DNA of 64,000 nucleotides from Paramecium sonneborni (taxonomy: Eukaryota; Ciliophora; Oligohymenophorea; Peniculida; Parameciidae): the NCBI GenBank assembly GCA_905182985.1, contig CAJJDN010000013.1, forward strand, positions 359,441 to 423,440, given 5' to 3'. The notes beneath the pieces are model-generated. The model saw only the letters and a program-made list of their open reading frames with translations. It searched no databases and had not been told where the DNA came from. Every line of letters begins with the position of its first letter. The first letter of the stretch is position 1. This document shows positions 1 to 13,445 of this stretch, piece after piece. The translations under genes and the position numbers were made by a program.

Positions 1-158
1 GCGTATATTTTTAATTCAATAATTAACTTAATATTAAAAATTGATCAAAACCTTCACTGAAATTCTTAATAATTATCTTTAAAGAGACTTAAATGGGACA
101 ATTAATTTTAATCATATGAATCTCTAAAATAATGATTTGTGTATTTATATATTATAAA
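1..158. other. AT-rich flank, no gene seen
   Basis: This short stretch precedes the first ATG I can support at 159. It is AT-rich and shows no extended frame that joins the downstream gene. It probably holds the promoter and 5' leader of that gene. Confidence 0.4.
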
Positions 159-2076
159 ATGTATTAAAACACTTTGCAAAATTCAATAAAAAAGCCTGAC
201 AAATTAACCACATCAGATACTAAATATTCTCAGTAATCTTAAGATTCATATTATATAAAAAATAAATAACAAATCGCACTAGCAATTCCAAGTTTTAGAA
301 CTCTAATTACTTCAAGATGCAAAACATAATAAACTATTGAAATATAATAAGATAAATCACCAACAACAACATAAAGAAGAATTATTAAAAATAAAGAAGA
401 ACTTGCAGATAAACTTATACCAAGATCAGATGAAATCCTTGAGATATATAATGAATTCGAAAAAAATTACAATCATGTAAAAATGTTGAACTAATTGACA
501 TCTGAATTAAATTATTTGGATCCATAGTTATATGATTCTTTAAATAAATAGTTATAACAAAATCCTATATAAGTACCTAGTAATCATAACAATTACCTTA
601 CCTAATATGATCTAAATTATTAAATGAAATTGGATATTTAACGATTTAGATTTCAGTATTATAGAATTAGAATCAGAAATTAAGAATCTCCTATTCAGAT
701 TACATTTTTAAGTTAAAATGCATAAATAAATAGTATAAGATCATATTTTTCTTTAAAAATTGAATTTCCAACAAAATTTAATGCCGATTATCAAGTAAAC
801 AGTAAAACAATTAGAATTTTCTCAAACAATTCTACTCAATTTTTTACTGAAGACTATTTATTTATGACATTATATTCACAAAATGATTTTATATGTACCG
901 TTGTTGTCACTTTCGGATTTGAGAGAAAATAAAAAATTAATAAATAATATAAAGCTTAATCTTTATTCGAGGATTTTAAACCAAGAAAAAAAAAACACAA
1001 AACTTAGCCAAAATATTAACAGCCAGAAATTCGATTATAGAATCTTCTAAATCCTGAAACATTATAATTAATAAAATCAGAACGTTAGATAAGATAATAA
1101 AAAGTTCTTAATAATGGAAAAATGATCATTGAAGAAAAACTATTAGATAAAAAGAGTAAATTATTTGTTAAAGATTAAATAATAAAATATAGAGAAATTG
1201 AAAAAATGACCAAATAAAAATATTAATATAAAAATGCACTTCAAAAGGCATGGTTAAAATGTATCTTTACAACTGTTTTTATTCATAATATAAATTATTT
1301 TTTTATGGTAAGGTTTTTATAAATAATTTAGTGTTAAAAAAAATAAATACGACTTGAAGCCAAAGGTAAATTACTCGTTTGGTAATTATAAACAAAATCA
1401 TTAATTTCAATTAAAGACTTTGGAGAAACTCCAACTGAAAGAACTCTATTTAAGTCATCACTTTCATTAAATGCTATTTGTAGAATATTAAAGAAATCTA
1501 CTTATTATAAGGCAAAAAAAGTTGTTACTTCTTATTTATAATCTATTATATTGAATATAAGTGTTTTAAATAAATATTAAAGATGGATGGCAAAGAGTAA
1601 ATTGATATTTTAATTTAGTAATTTCTATCTAAAGAAATTTTAGGAGCATGAAAAGTAAAAAAAGAAACTTTAAGGAGAAGTTATGGCGATAAATAAAAGA
1701 AGAGTTTGATAATATAATATTTGAATTTGCTTAACTTAAAGGTATAACCTCATATTATGATTATGAAGAGAGATCTCATATACATATAGATACGTAGATA
1801 TTTATTTATTTTATTTTTAGAGTTTTAATGTTTTCATTATTAGATGAATATGCTTAACGAAAAAAAGAGATGTGGTAAAAGTATATCCATGATACTTTTG
1901 TTGTAAATAATCCTAAAAATGTATTTCAATTTATTAAAAATAGAAACTAATAAGCTTGGCTATAAATTTTAAAAAACCATCCCTATTCTAGTTACCAAAT
2001 GAATTCGAGATAAGAGAAATAATTGAAAAGTATGCAGTTATCAAAAAACTTATATGATAAGTAAATTAGTTAATGA
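159..2076 (+). CDS. Hypothetical protein, 631 aa
   Basis: I do not recognise this protein. With TAA and TAG as glutamine, one frame is open from the ATG at 159 to the TGA at 2074-2076 once a 22-nt intron (1597-1618, starting GTAAATTG and ending TTTAG) is removed; the spliced length is exactly 632 codons. The N-terminal third is polar and Q/N-rich. The middle is basic (repeated R and K with Q), and the C-terminal third is rich in aromatic and basic residues. I see no signal peptide and no clear transmembrane segment. An ATG at 318 lies out of frame and was rejected. It is probably a lineage-specific ciliate gene. The frame and intron are well supported; the function is unknown. Confidence 0.72.
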
Positions 2077-2593
2077 TTAAAGTAACTTTTAAAATATCAT
2101 TTAAAAATACAAATTATACTTTTAAATTTATATTAAATTTTTTTCATTTTAATTTTATTGTATTAACAAAAGGTTATTTGATTCGTCTTCTAAGCTTATT
2201 TTTCAATTTTAATGCCAGAATATTAATTTAATTTCAAATAAACAAATAATTAACGAAAAAGCTCTTAAAATTATTTATATTTTTTTAATCTCACCATTAC
2301 AATGTGTGTACTTCTAATGTTGTCTATTAAGTTTACTAGTATACAACATTATTAATACTTAAATAGACATCTGTAATTCATCTCAACAAATTAAATATGT
2401 TAAATAACTTATTGTTTACATTAATATTCTTTTTATTCTTGTCTTCTAACTTATTTGTATGGATTTTAAAATACTAAATTAAACATATACTCTTTCTTTT
2501 GAATTCTTAATCATAATCTGAAAATCAATTCAAATTCAACTATCTATTAATCATAAATTACTAACTATTATTTAATAACATTTTTAATACAAA
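2077..2593. other. Intergenic, no gene seen
   Basis: About 500 bp of AT-rich DNA between two plus-strand genes. Frames on both strands are broken by TGA and lack recognisable protein character. It should hold the terminator of the upstream gene and the promoter of the next. Confidence 0.4.
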
Positions 2594-3049
2594 ATGCAAA
2601 GAATAACTTGCAGATGTTTCTAAATGATCATTAAGTATTCTTCATTAATTTAAATGATTTTTATTATTTTTATTATTCTCTTTCTATTAATTTCACTATT
2701 AGTAGTATATATCATTAAAAGATATAGAAGGAGAGGGTAAATTCCTTAATCTTCAATACCTATAAAATTGGATAACAATAAGGAGAGTGCATAAGAAAAA
2801 ACAGAAATAGAATCAATAACTATTACTAAATAAAGTTCTAATAAAACCAATAACAATTGTGAATAAAATTATCATAGAGAACATTTAATTGATGAATAAG
2901 CTTTTTCATTTAATGAAGATAGTGATAATGAAAAAGATGAAGAAATGAATTCTTCAGGAAATTAATCATCAGATCATAAATAAAATCATGTATTCCAGTT
3001 TCAGGAACATGAATAAAAATTAGATGAATTAATTGAATCAGAAAATTGA
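2594..3049 (+). CDS. Small single-pass membrane protein, about 151 aa
   Basis: One uninterrupted frame ends at the TGA 3047-3049. Near its N-terminus is a strongly hydrophobic stretch of about 20 residues (MIFIIFIILFLLISLLVVYI), followed at once by a basic stop-transfer cluster (KRYRRRG). The remaining 110 residues are acidic, serine- and glutamine-rich, with runs such as NEDSDNEKDEE. This predicts a type I or signal-anchored single-pass protein with an acidic cytoplasmic tail. The ATG at 2594 gives 151 residues and the in-frame ATG at 2624 gives 141; I cannot choose between them. No family is recognised. Confidence 0.55.
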
Positions 3050-4211
3050 TTAATTGTACAAAAAGTGGAATTTAGTTTTGATTTCATTTATTTATATATA
3101 TTGTTTAAATTATAAAGTCTAATTAATTTCAATAATTCAATTTATTTAATTAGTATCACTTTCTTCTTTATCAAAATTTTAGTTCTCTTCATCTTGAATA
3201 TACAATCTTTTCTAACATCCTTGCTTAGAATAAATTCTTTAAATATATCATAATTTCCACTATTTAGATGCACATACATAAGGATAAATTTAAAAAAAAG
3301 TAATTATTATCAGCAGGTTTATTTTTTAAATATAATTTAATAATAAAGGAACTCTTTAACCCTACTAAATTTATTTATTCATTTTATCTTTATTTTTTTC
3401 TTAAATAGAGAGCTTAATTAAGTTAAAATTAATCTAAAGGTTTCAAATCTAAAATAATTCTTAAATAAATTTAGGATTTATACAATAATAAGGTTTTATT
3501 TAAAAAGATAAATCAGATAAATTCTAAAATTGTTTTAATTTCACTTATTTCTAAAAGTTAAATTAATTTAAATTACTTGGATGCACTCTTAGATAATTTA
3601 GTAATATAATGTAATCATTAATATTTAAATTAAGCCAGGTCATCAACCTTCCATTTTCTAATTTATTCTGTTCATGATCACTTAAATAATTCTTTTAAAA
3701 TTTATCCAATTGTTGATATTTTAATAAATGTTATTGAAGTTATAAATTGCAGATGATGATCTTATGTCTAATTCAAATTCAAAATCATTTGCTGATTGTA
3801 TTGAAATAGAAATAAAACTTAGAAACATAAACATCATATAGAACAAATAATCTAATATTATATTAAACTAAATCTATATATAAATACTTCAATTGATTAC
3901 TATCATCAAATAAATCCCAAAAATTCTCTTTTAGAACGCGTAAATTAGCGTATCAAAATTTATCTTGATAATATTAATGAGAAGTCAATTTTCTATTTAA
4001 TATCTGAAAAGAAATGATATTGAGTATTGCTAATTAAATCATAAAGTGTATCTAAATAAAAGAGAATTAAGATTGAAATAATATTAATAATCAATGTTAA
4101 GATTTCTGCTATGGAGAAACTAAAATAGTTTAATTGCTTGATTAACTCTTTTGGAAAAAAGTTACATAAATATAATTTTATATAAATTTTACATTAAAAT
4201 AAAATATAAAT
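3050..4211. other. Unresolved stretch with coding-like frames on both strands
   Basis: I could not settle a gene model here. On the minus strand a frame between about 3895 and 4190 encodes a credible membrane-type protein segment (a hydrophobic run followed by YLDTLYDLISNT), and fragments lower down (3137-3836) can be linked only by assuming several 21-26 nt introns. On the plus strand a competing frame from an ATG near 3582 stays open to a TGA near 4141, about 186 codons. Because only TGA stops translation, chance frames of this size are not rare. The minus-strand reading looks more protein-like, but this could also be a decayed gene. Confidence 0.3.
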
Positions 4212-7200
4212 TCATTCTATTTGATAAAATTCATTGTTGGGGTTTATAATAAGGCATTAATTCTTTCCATGTGCAACACCATTTAAAATTTTACATTATT
4301 TCATCACTGTTATATATTATTTTTATTAAAAACCAGAAAAAATTTTGTACAATTTAGAATCAGACTCTTCTACAATAATTGAGAATTCAAATTCATTGTT
4401 TTCTATAATAACAGTATTAATTCTGGCCGCATTAACTTATTCTATTGAATGATATTTGATAGTTTTAAATTAAAATTCTCTTGATTTATCTTCAAATTAA
4501 TTTTCATCATAATAATATCGTTTATTTAAATCTCTTAAAATCAGATATTAGATTTCTAATTCATAGAGTTTTTCATTTTCTTTTCTAACATTACAATATG
4601 TGTAAAATAACAATAAGTCTCCATTTTTTAAACTGGCTACTATTGCAGGTATTGACATATTTATGTTAAATTCAACTTATTTTTATTTATGAATAGCTTA
4701 TTGTTAAAATTATAATGGTTCTCTTTCCCAAGAATTTGGCTTGTAATTTAAAATATTATCCCATTTTTATTTTCTTATCAATTTTATTGAAATTTAATAA
4801 ATACAAGTACTAGTGCAAACAACTAAATATGGACATCTTAAATCATCTTCTAATTCCCATTTCACTTCTAATCCAATTAAACAAAAATCTTCATTAATTT
4901 AATTAATGCTATAAATAAAATTCATAGGCACTTTTGTTATTGAATCTTCAACTGAATCCTTAACATCTTATAAATTAATCCAATCACTAATTTATTTATA
5001 TTAAAATATACCTTTCAAATAAATCTAATGAAATATAATTTTGATGATTAATCTTTCTCACTATCCAAAGTTGTTCATTTTCTAAATCATTGAAAATTAC
5101 TTCATCAAAATCTTAATTATCCTCTTTTTCTTTTGTATCTTCAAATGTAAATTTTCTCATTTTCTTTTAAGGGTTATCCTGAAAATACAATAAATATAAA
5201 TTTTAATGTCCATTGTAATGAAATATATACTGATTCTTCCTATCTTCTAGCCACTAAAATATTTATTTAATATTTTACATTAACATAAAGGCAAGCTTTT
5301 TAAAGACTACTTTATTTTTCTATTTATCCTATTATGAACTGGCAAGTTTCAACTTTAATATCTAATGTCTATTTATATATATCATAAGTAAAGTAAAACA
5401 TATGGCTTAACAATTATAATTATTTTTAAAGATTTTAAATATCAATAATATCTTACTAATTTATTATTTTTAAATTATCAGCTACAAATTCTTAAACAAC
5501 CAGATAAAATTAAAGCTGGTTGATGTTTTTTTATTATTTAATTAATTTAAAATTCAAATTATTTGATTTAAATAATTTACATTTGCTTTAGAAAAAGTCG
5601 AAATTCTATTCATTTATATATTTACAATTTTCTGCTTTCAATTCATTTCTCTATCCAAATATTGTCATTCTTTTAATTTATGAAGTTATAGGAGCTGCTA
5701 AATATTTTGTTTATGCATCAAAGTAAAGAAAAGACGTATCATTGATGTTAATGGCAATTGAATTTTCATATTATTTTATTTTTCCTCCATTCGTCCAAAC
5801 TTTCAGTGCAGAATCCTATACATCAAAAATCTCAACAGTTAAAGATAATGTTCCTATATCAAATTCAAAAGGATTTTCAGCATTAAGAGATGGAAAAGTT
5901 CCTCCTAATACTATGAATTTATTTTATTTAATAGAAGTAACTGTAAAATTCATCAAACTATAATTATTCTATTCCTTATAATTCTTGTAAATAGATGGTT
6001 CTTTTTCAATATTTAATAAATCATATTTACAAACTTAAACATAATACTTAAATTTAGAACCTTTTGATTTTTATTCTTCTTCTCTTGAAAATTACACATT
6101 AAATTCATAAAATAATGAGCCTTATAATAAAAATGAACTTCTTAATTTTTTATTAATCTCCCATCTATATAACTTTAGATAAATTGACTCATCAATTTAA
6201 TTTTTTCTTTCGGTCTTATAAAAGAATTAATCATAAAATAACTAATTCCCTTTAACAACACAAATAGTAAAATATTCTTTTTATACATCCACATCATAAG
6301 AAATAAAGTATTAAACTTAAGAAATGTTTATTGGATTTTTTGATTCTTTTTCAAATAATTTAGTTAATTCTATTTGATTTTTATCATTCAATATTCCTAT
6401 AATATTAAATTCAAAAGTTTTAGCTTATTAATTATCTTATTAGATTACATTTTCTGAAGCATTTACAAAATTAGCTTAAGCTTATTATTTAAATTCTTAT
6501 TCAATCTCCATACTTTTTGATTAATATTAACTTTTTCTCACTTTCAAAGATAAGTATTAAAGATCATAGAATTGCTCCTCCTTTTAAGTTTAAGCAAAAT
6601 ATTAAATGTATTCTTGATATTAATTAGCACTCATCTCATCACATTAATAATATGCTTTACATTTTCTTTTATAATTATAATCCAAAAATGCGTTTGCTAT
6701 AGCAATAGTTGATTTTAAGTATTTTTCATAATTTAATGGAGAACTTTAATTTAATAAAGGAATAGCAATTAAAGAGTGTTATGAAATTCCTTCAAGTTAT
6801 GAGAGAATTTTTTACAAGAAAAAAATCTCAAAATCAAATTAATCATTTATTTCTATCAATAAAACAATTATTTTTGGCTTAAACTTTTTAATTTTTGTTT
6901 TAATAAAGTATCTATAAAGTAGTTGTATCTCATTTATAATTTTATTGTTATTGTTAAGTTTCAATTTTACAAAGTATTAATCTTACCTAATTAAATTTTA
7001 AAGACAGTCTTTATCGATAAATTTCTGTTAGTTTGAATAAACTAAAGAAAAACTCTAAAAAGACTAAAAATTTTTCTCATTAACTAATGATTTTGTATCA
7101 AATGCTCCTGAAACCCCTAAATAAGTAACTTTTAAGTCTTTATCATTTGTTTATTTATATGGAATTAAGTTAAATTTTAAAACTGCTTCTTTTATGTAAA

Positions 7201-7798
7201 GCATTATATCTTCTTTATTGATCCAATTTGCATTATGTAATAAAATTTATGATGAATCCCCTTAATAGAACTTATTAAATATCTAAATAATTTGATCAAT
7301 AAATTTATTTTTTTGAATTTCCTCTATCTATTCTTTTAAAATTTTTTAACTATCTTCAAATACTTTGATATCTCTCTTATAATAAATTTATTTGTTATTT
7401 TAATTTTTTTACTATTAATGCTCCTAGATGTAATTTACTATTATTTCTTATAAAGATCTATGTTCTTATTCTTTCGGCTTTTCTGGATCACTCTTTTTAT
7501 GATTAGAGTCAATGTATTTTTATTATTATTTATAATCATAGATGTTATTTTCTTGTTATTATTATGAATTATTTTTTTATTCTTTTTGCTTTTCTGGATA
7601 TATCTTATTATATAAAAAGTCAAGGAGAGTAAAATCTAAGCGAAAATTAGAATGATCTGGTTATGTTTTCGTATTTCGAAAATAATTTTCATTTTTCTCA
7701 TTTATAATTCTACTATTAACATCTTGAAGATCCTTTCTAATTACTTAATAATAAGTTTGTATTGGTATTTCCTTCTAATTTAAAGTTAATTATTGCAT
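4212..7798 (-). CDS. Large hypothetical protein, 1178 aa
   Basis: The minus-strand frame runs from an ATG (complement of 7796-7798) to a TGA (4212-4214). Two 25-nt introns are required, one near 5000 and one near 5270, and the spliced length is then exactly 1179 codons. The N-terminal 150 residues are basic and glutamine-rich. The middle and C-terminal parts have alternating hydrophobic strands (for example FKPKIIVLLIEIND and KFIVLGGTFPSLN) that suggest one or more beta-rich globular domains, possibly propeller-like. I see no signal peptide or transmembrane helix. I do not recognise the family. Several short open frames on the opposite strand (for example 5742-5963) are shadows of this gene. 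Confidence 0.72.
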
Positions 7799-8232
7799 AA
7801 TGGAAATTGGTTTGACTTTTATTAGTTAATTTATATTAATATTTAATTTTTTTTTTTTTTCTATTTACATTTTTATTATAAAAGGAATGCATGAAGTTTT
7901 ATAGAATGACTTTTCATTGATTTTAAATCATAAGCCATATAAATTTTCAATTTAAACTGTAATTTAGATATTTTTTTATATTAAATTTAAATTTTTTTAA
8001 ATAAAAAACTCAATAATTCTGTGTAATTTAGTTAAAAAAAGCGTAATGTGTATCTAGATAATTTTAGTAAAATGATATTTTAAAGAGTTTTGAGATAAAA
8101 ATATTACTTGTTTTTTTTAAATTAAATGATTATTTATAATAGAATAGTAAAATGTTTTTACAAAATTTTAAACTACTCTTAAAAATTAATTGTTTTTTTT
8201 GTTATACCTTATAAAAGAATCTATTTGAATTG
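7799..8232. other. Intergenic, no gene seen
   Basis: AT-rich DNA with many T runs upstream of the minus-strand gene that starts at 7798. No coding-like frame or RNA gene was recognised; it presumably contains that gene's promoter. Confidence 0.4.
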
Positions 8233-9269
8233 TATCTTTTCAATACTAGAGTTAGGATATAAAAAGTATCCAAACTAATTAAAATACATTAAGAGTTATT
8301 TTAAATGAAAATATATTCTATAATTATTTAACTATATAAAAATCAAGAGAAATCTAAGTAAGGATGAGCCAATCATCAAAAATTAATATTTTTTATAATT
8401 TAGCTTATAAATGTACTCCAATACTATCGATAGCCAAAGTTATATATAATTTTAATTTATCACTAAATATTTAATTAAATACTAAAATAAAATTATATAG
8501 AAATATAGAATTGTTATTGGTATATAAAGATTATAATATAATTTATTTCTATTCTATTAATTGCAAAAGAATATTAAGAAAAATATGCATTTTGAAAGTA
8601 TTGAAGCACGAGAATTTTTCAAATAATCTAAATATTTGAGCCTTAAGATCCTAAATAAGTTAATAAAATATAAGTAGCAATGGAATGTGCTCGAGTAATA
8701 GATTTAAAAAAAAAAAAGTGAATTTAAAAAATTATTCAAATACAAGGTATAAAGGAATTGATACTTAAGATTAAGCATGAGAAGAAGAATTTGCTAGACA
8801 ACAAGAAGAACCTATAAATTAAATATCAAAGCTATAAAAAGAGAGTTAACAGGTCATGTAGTAAAAAGTTGGAACAGAGCCTCAGAAGTTATTTTATTGG
8901 AAAAGGATTATACTGCTTCTATTGATGTTTGGTCAATTGGTTGTTAATTTGTAGAATTATTAAATATGTTGAAACAAAATATACCTCCATTATTCCCAGG
9001 AACAAGTTGTTTCCCTTTACTTTAAAAAATTAGAGATAAAATAAAAGGAAACTGTTGCACCTGGTATTTATATTCATTCAACTTTTGAACCTTTATATTT
9101 AAACTTTGAATAAGAAGGTGATTTAATATAAATGCAAGATGAAAAGAATATTTTTTAAGAGAAATTTCAAAATATAAACGTTGAATTTATATGTATTTTT
9201 TTTTAGTCTAATTATTTTTAAATATAAAAAATTTACTATTCCTAATAACAATAATCTCTAATCATTTAT
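8233..9269. repeat. Exact 1037-bp duplicate, copy 1 (left of N)
   Basis: This segment is repeated base for base, as far as I can read, at 9271-10307 with a constant offset of 1038. The copies are separated by one N at 9270. The first copy ends exactly before the N and the second starts exactly after it, the pattern expected when two contig ends that overlap were joined without merging. It carries a decayed MAP-kinase fragment. Confidence 0.9.
8760..9090 (+). pseudogene. Decayed MAP-kinase-like fragment
   Basis: A plus-strand frame encodes a recognisable piece of the C-lobe of an ERK/MAP-type kinase. The APE region is present but altered (SWNRASEVILL in place of the usual WYRAPEVILL). It is followed by the conserved IDVWSIGC segment, then LLNMLKQNIPPLFPGTSCFP, which is typical of this group after subdomain IX. 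No ATP-binding lobe, catalytic loop or DFG motif can be joined in frame. The frame ends at a TGA shortly after the fragment, and flanking frames are broken. I read it as a truncated pseudogene. Splicing over tiny introns to hidden exons is a less likely alternative. Confidence 0.6.
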
Positions 9270-9270
9270 N
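9270..9270. other. Single N, assembly join
   Basis: An isolated ambiguous base sits exactly between two identical 1037-bp copies. It is best read as a nominal gap inserted during scaffolding, so the true chromosome probably contains only one copy. Confidence 0.85.
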
Positions 9271-10307
9271 TATCTTTTCAATACTAGAGTTAGGATATAA
9301 AAAGTATCCAAACTAATTAAAATACATTAAGAGTTATTTTAAATGAAAATATATTCTATAATTATTTAACTATATAAAAATCAAGAGAAATCTAAGTAAG
9401 GATGAGCCAATCATCAAAAATTAATATTTTTTATAATTTAGCTTATAAATGTACTCCAATACTATCGATAGCCAAAGTTATATATAATTTTAATTTATCA
9501 CTAAATATTTAATTAAATACTAAAATAAAATTATATAGAAATATAGAATTGTTATTGGTATATAAAGATTATAATATAATTTATTTCTATTCTATTAATT
9601 GCAAAAGAATATTAAGAAAAATATGCATTTTGAAAGTATTGAAGCACGAGAATTTTTCAAATAATCTAAATATTTGAGCCTTAAGATCCTAAATAAGTTA
9701 ATAAAATATAAGTAGCAATGGAATGTGCTCGAGTAATAGATTTAAAAAAAAAAAAGTGAATTTAAAAAATTATTCAAATACAAGGTATAAAGGAATTGAT
9801 ACTTAAGATTAAGCATGAGAAGAAGAATTTGCTAGACAACAAGAAGAACCTATAAATTAAATATCAAAGCTATAAAAAGAGAGTTAACAGGTCATGTAGT
9901 AAAAAGTTGGAACAGAGCCTCAGAAGTTATTTTATTGGAAAAGGATTATACTGCTTCTATTGATGTTTGGTCAATTGGTTGTTAATTTGTAGAATTATTA
10001 AATATGTTGAAACAAAATATACCTCCATTATTCCCAGGAACAAGTTGTTTCCCTTTACTTTAAAAAATTAGAGATAAAATAAAAGGAAACTGTTGCACCT
10101 GGTATTTATATTCATTCAACTTTTGAACCTTTATATTTAAACTTTGAATAAGAAGGTGATTTAATATAAATGCAAGATGAAAAGAATATTTTTTAAGAGA
10201 AATTTCAAAATATAAACGTTGAATTTATATGTATTTTTTTTTAGTCTAATTATTTTTAAATATAAAAAATTTACTATTCCTAATAACAATAATCTCTAAT
10301 CATTTAT
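9271..10307. repeat. Exact 1037-bp duplicate, copy 2 (right of N)
   Basis: Second copy of the segment at 8233-9269, including the same MAP-kinase remnant at about 9798-10128. See copy 1; probably an assembly duplicate. Confidence 0.9.
9798..10128 (+). pseudogene. Second copy of the MAP-kinase-like fragment
   Basis: Identical to the fragment at about 8760-9090 because it lies within the duplicated block. It is unlikely to be an independent locus. Its truncation and altered APE motif are the same. Confidence 0.5.
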
Positions 10308-10848
10308 AATAAATAATTTGATTCTAAACAAATTTTTTTATTTATTAATTATAAACACATTTCATTAAAAACACTTATAATATCAATACAAGTTTAGAAT
10401 CATAAGATCTTTTCAAGAGTTTAATAAAGAAGAGTAAATTATAGCTCTTCTTCTCTATCTCCTTATTCAAACCATGATTACTTGAATTCAATTTCATGTT
10501 TTTTTAGTAATTGCTAATTCTATTAACATAAGCTAGAATCTTATATTTTTAAACTATGAATAATCAAAAAATAATCATTGGTCTTAAAGCAATATAAATA
10601 AAATTTTCTTATCATTCATAAATGTACATTTTATAAACTTGTGATGTTATTAAGAATTAAAAAAAGGGATATGATTTAAATTTATTTTTGACACTTGATA
10701 GGATAAATCTTTCTCTAAATAAAAATATTAAAGGATATTTTATAAATTTAGGTTGTCTTTTTATAATAAGAATTCCTAACAAAAATAACTAAAATTAATC
10801 TATTTAAAAAAATAAGTCTAAAAATAATATGATATTTAAAAAATATAG
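10308..10848. other. Intergenic, no gene seen
   Basis: About 540 bp downstream of the minus-strand kinase. AT-rich with short T and A runs; no supported frame or RNA gene. It could hold further unrecognised remnants of the neighbouring MAP-kinase pseudogene. Confidence 0.35.
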
Positions 10849-12026
<1,178 letters not shown>

Positions 12027-12059
12027 AATTTTTCTATTAAAATTATTGATATTGAACTT

Positions 12060-12140
12060 AGAATAATAATAATATTAATAATTATAATAATAATAAAAAA
12101 AATAATAATAATATTAATAATAATATTAATATTAAAAAGA
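12060..12140. repeat. AAT/ATT-rich microsatellite in a divergent promoter
   Basis: Imperfect runs of AAT and ATT triplets lie between the start of the minus-strand kinase (12026) and the plus-strand IQ gene (12224). The run lies outside both reading frames, so it is a non-coding low-complexity tract in the shared upstream region. Confidence 0.6.
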
Positions 12141-12223
12141 TGAATTAGTAAAATACAAATTAAAATTATCAAAGTTAACTCTAAAGAAATGGCTATGAAA
12201 TAGTTAAGCCATAAAATTTATCT

Positions 12224-13396
12224 ATGGATTATTATGATCCAATGCTCCATAATAAACCTTAATATAATAGGTATGATCCAAATACATTTAAAGATTATGG
12301 TAATTTATCATAAAGAGTAACTCCTGATATACCTGTAAGATAATTAAAACCTTAAACTATATATACATCAGCAAATACTAAATTAGTCTAATAGCCTTAT
12401 TATGAAGCAGCAGAACTGTAAAAGAAGCCAATAGATTTATAGAAATATGATAGATAAAAAGAATTTATGGAATAGAAAGAAAGAGCATAAGATAAAATTC
12501 AAAGTTTGGTGTTGAAATCAACAATAGCATAGAAGAGTCCAGAATAAATAATAAATGAATTTAAAGCTTACACTCTTCCGAAATTAAGATTGAAGAGATT
12601 GATAATGCTTTAAGCAGCAATGAAGGGTTATCATGTAAGAAGATTTAAAATACCACGAATAAAATAAAAAATAAAAGTATGTCAATTATATGCAGAAGAT
12701 TATTTAAGGAAAGTTCTTTATGTATGAATTTTAAGTATGTAGGATAAATTTATACCAGATATAGTATTAGAAGTAATTACTTACAATAAATATAATTAAG
12801 ATTTATCACTTTATAGTGATAAGCATTAAGCTTATTTGAAAATAATAGATGATTTATTAAATAGAGTAGTAAGAAGAATGGCTAATGAAGTAGTTAAAGA
12901 CTAGACTGATTATTTAGTTACTAGCATTTTAAATTAAAGATTTAAAGATAAGCCAGAGCAAGAAAAAGATCCAATGAAATTAGTGGCATTTTAAACAATA
13001 CAGAACTTTTTAGATAAAGAAGTGTATATCATAGCTAAAGATGCAATTAAAGAATCAAGTTCCAATTATTACATAGATTTATAGTATGCAAGAGTTATAA
13101 AAGATCATATAATACCAAATACATTAAGAACAATAATATTTGAGGCATTAGATGATTTAGCAATTGAAAAATATTTAAATGATTTATGTTCTGAGATGGT
13201 TAGAGAAATCTCATAACCTTTATCAACTTAGATGACGTAATTATTATAGGCAGAACATGAATCGGCATCACTTGATTAAGCATTATAAAATTATGTATAT
13301 AGAATGATGGGAGATGTACTTATAGAACATTTATTATTAATGGATAATCAGGACTTAGGTAAAGATCATGTTCCATCTGAAAATTCTGAACTGTGA
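12224..13396 (+). CDS. IQ-motif protein, 383 aa
   Basis: The frame is open from the ATG at 12224 to the TGA at 13394-13396 after removal of a 21-nt intron (12722-12742). The spliced length is exactly 384 codons. The N-terminal 115 residues are polar and Q-rich. Then comes an IQ-like calmodulin-binding helix (MLQAAMKGYHVRRFKIPR), followed by about 230 residues of mostly helical, charged sequence. No membrane segment is seen. IQ-motif proteins of this layout are common in ciliates as axonemal or cortical calmodulin-binding proteins, but that role is inference. The product is probably structural or a calmodulin adaptor. Confidence 0.75.
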
Positions 13397-13445
13397 AAAT
13401 TCATATATATATTTAAGATAAGCATTAATTATTATATTAATTGAA

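Noticed and set aside
8233..10307. True tandem gene duplication or transposon with long terminal repeats
   Set aside because: The copies are identical, abut a single N, and carry no transposase or terminal signature; assembly overlap explains them better.
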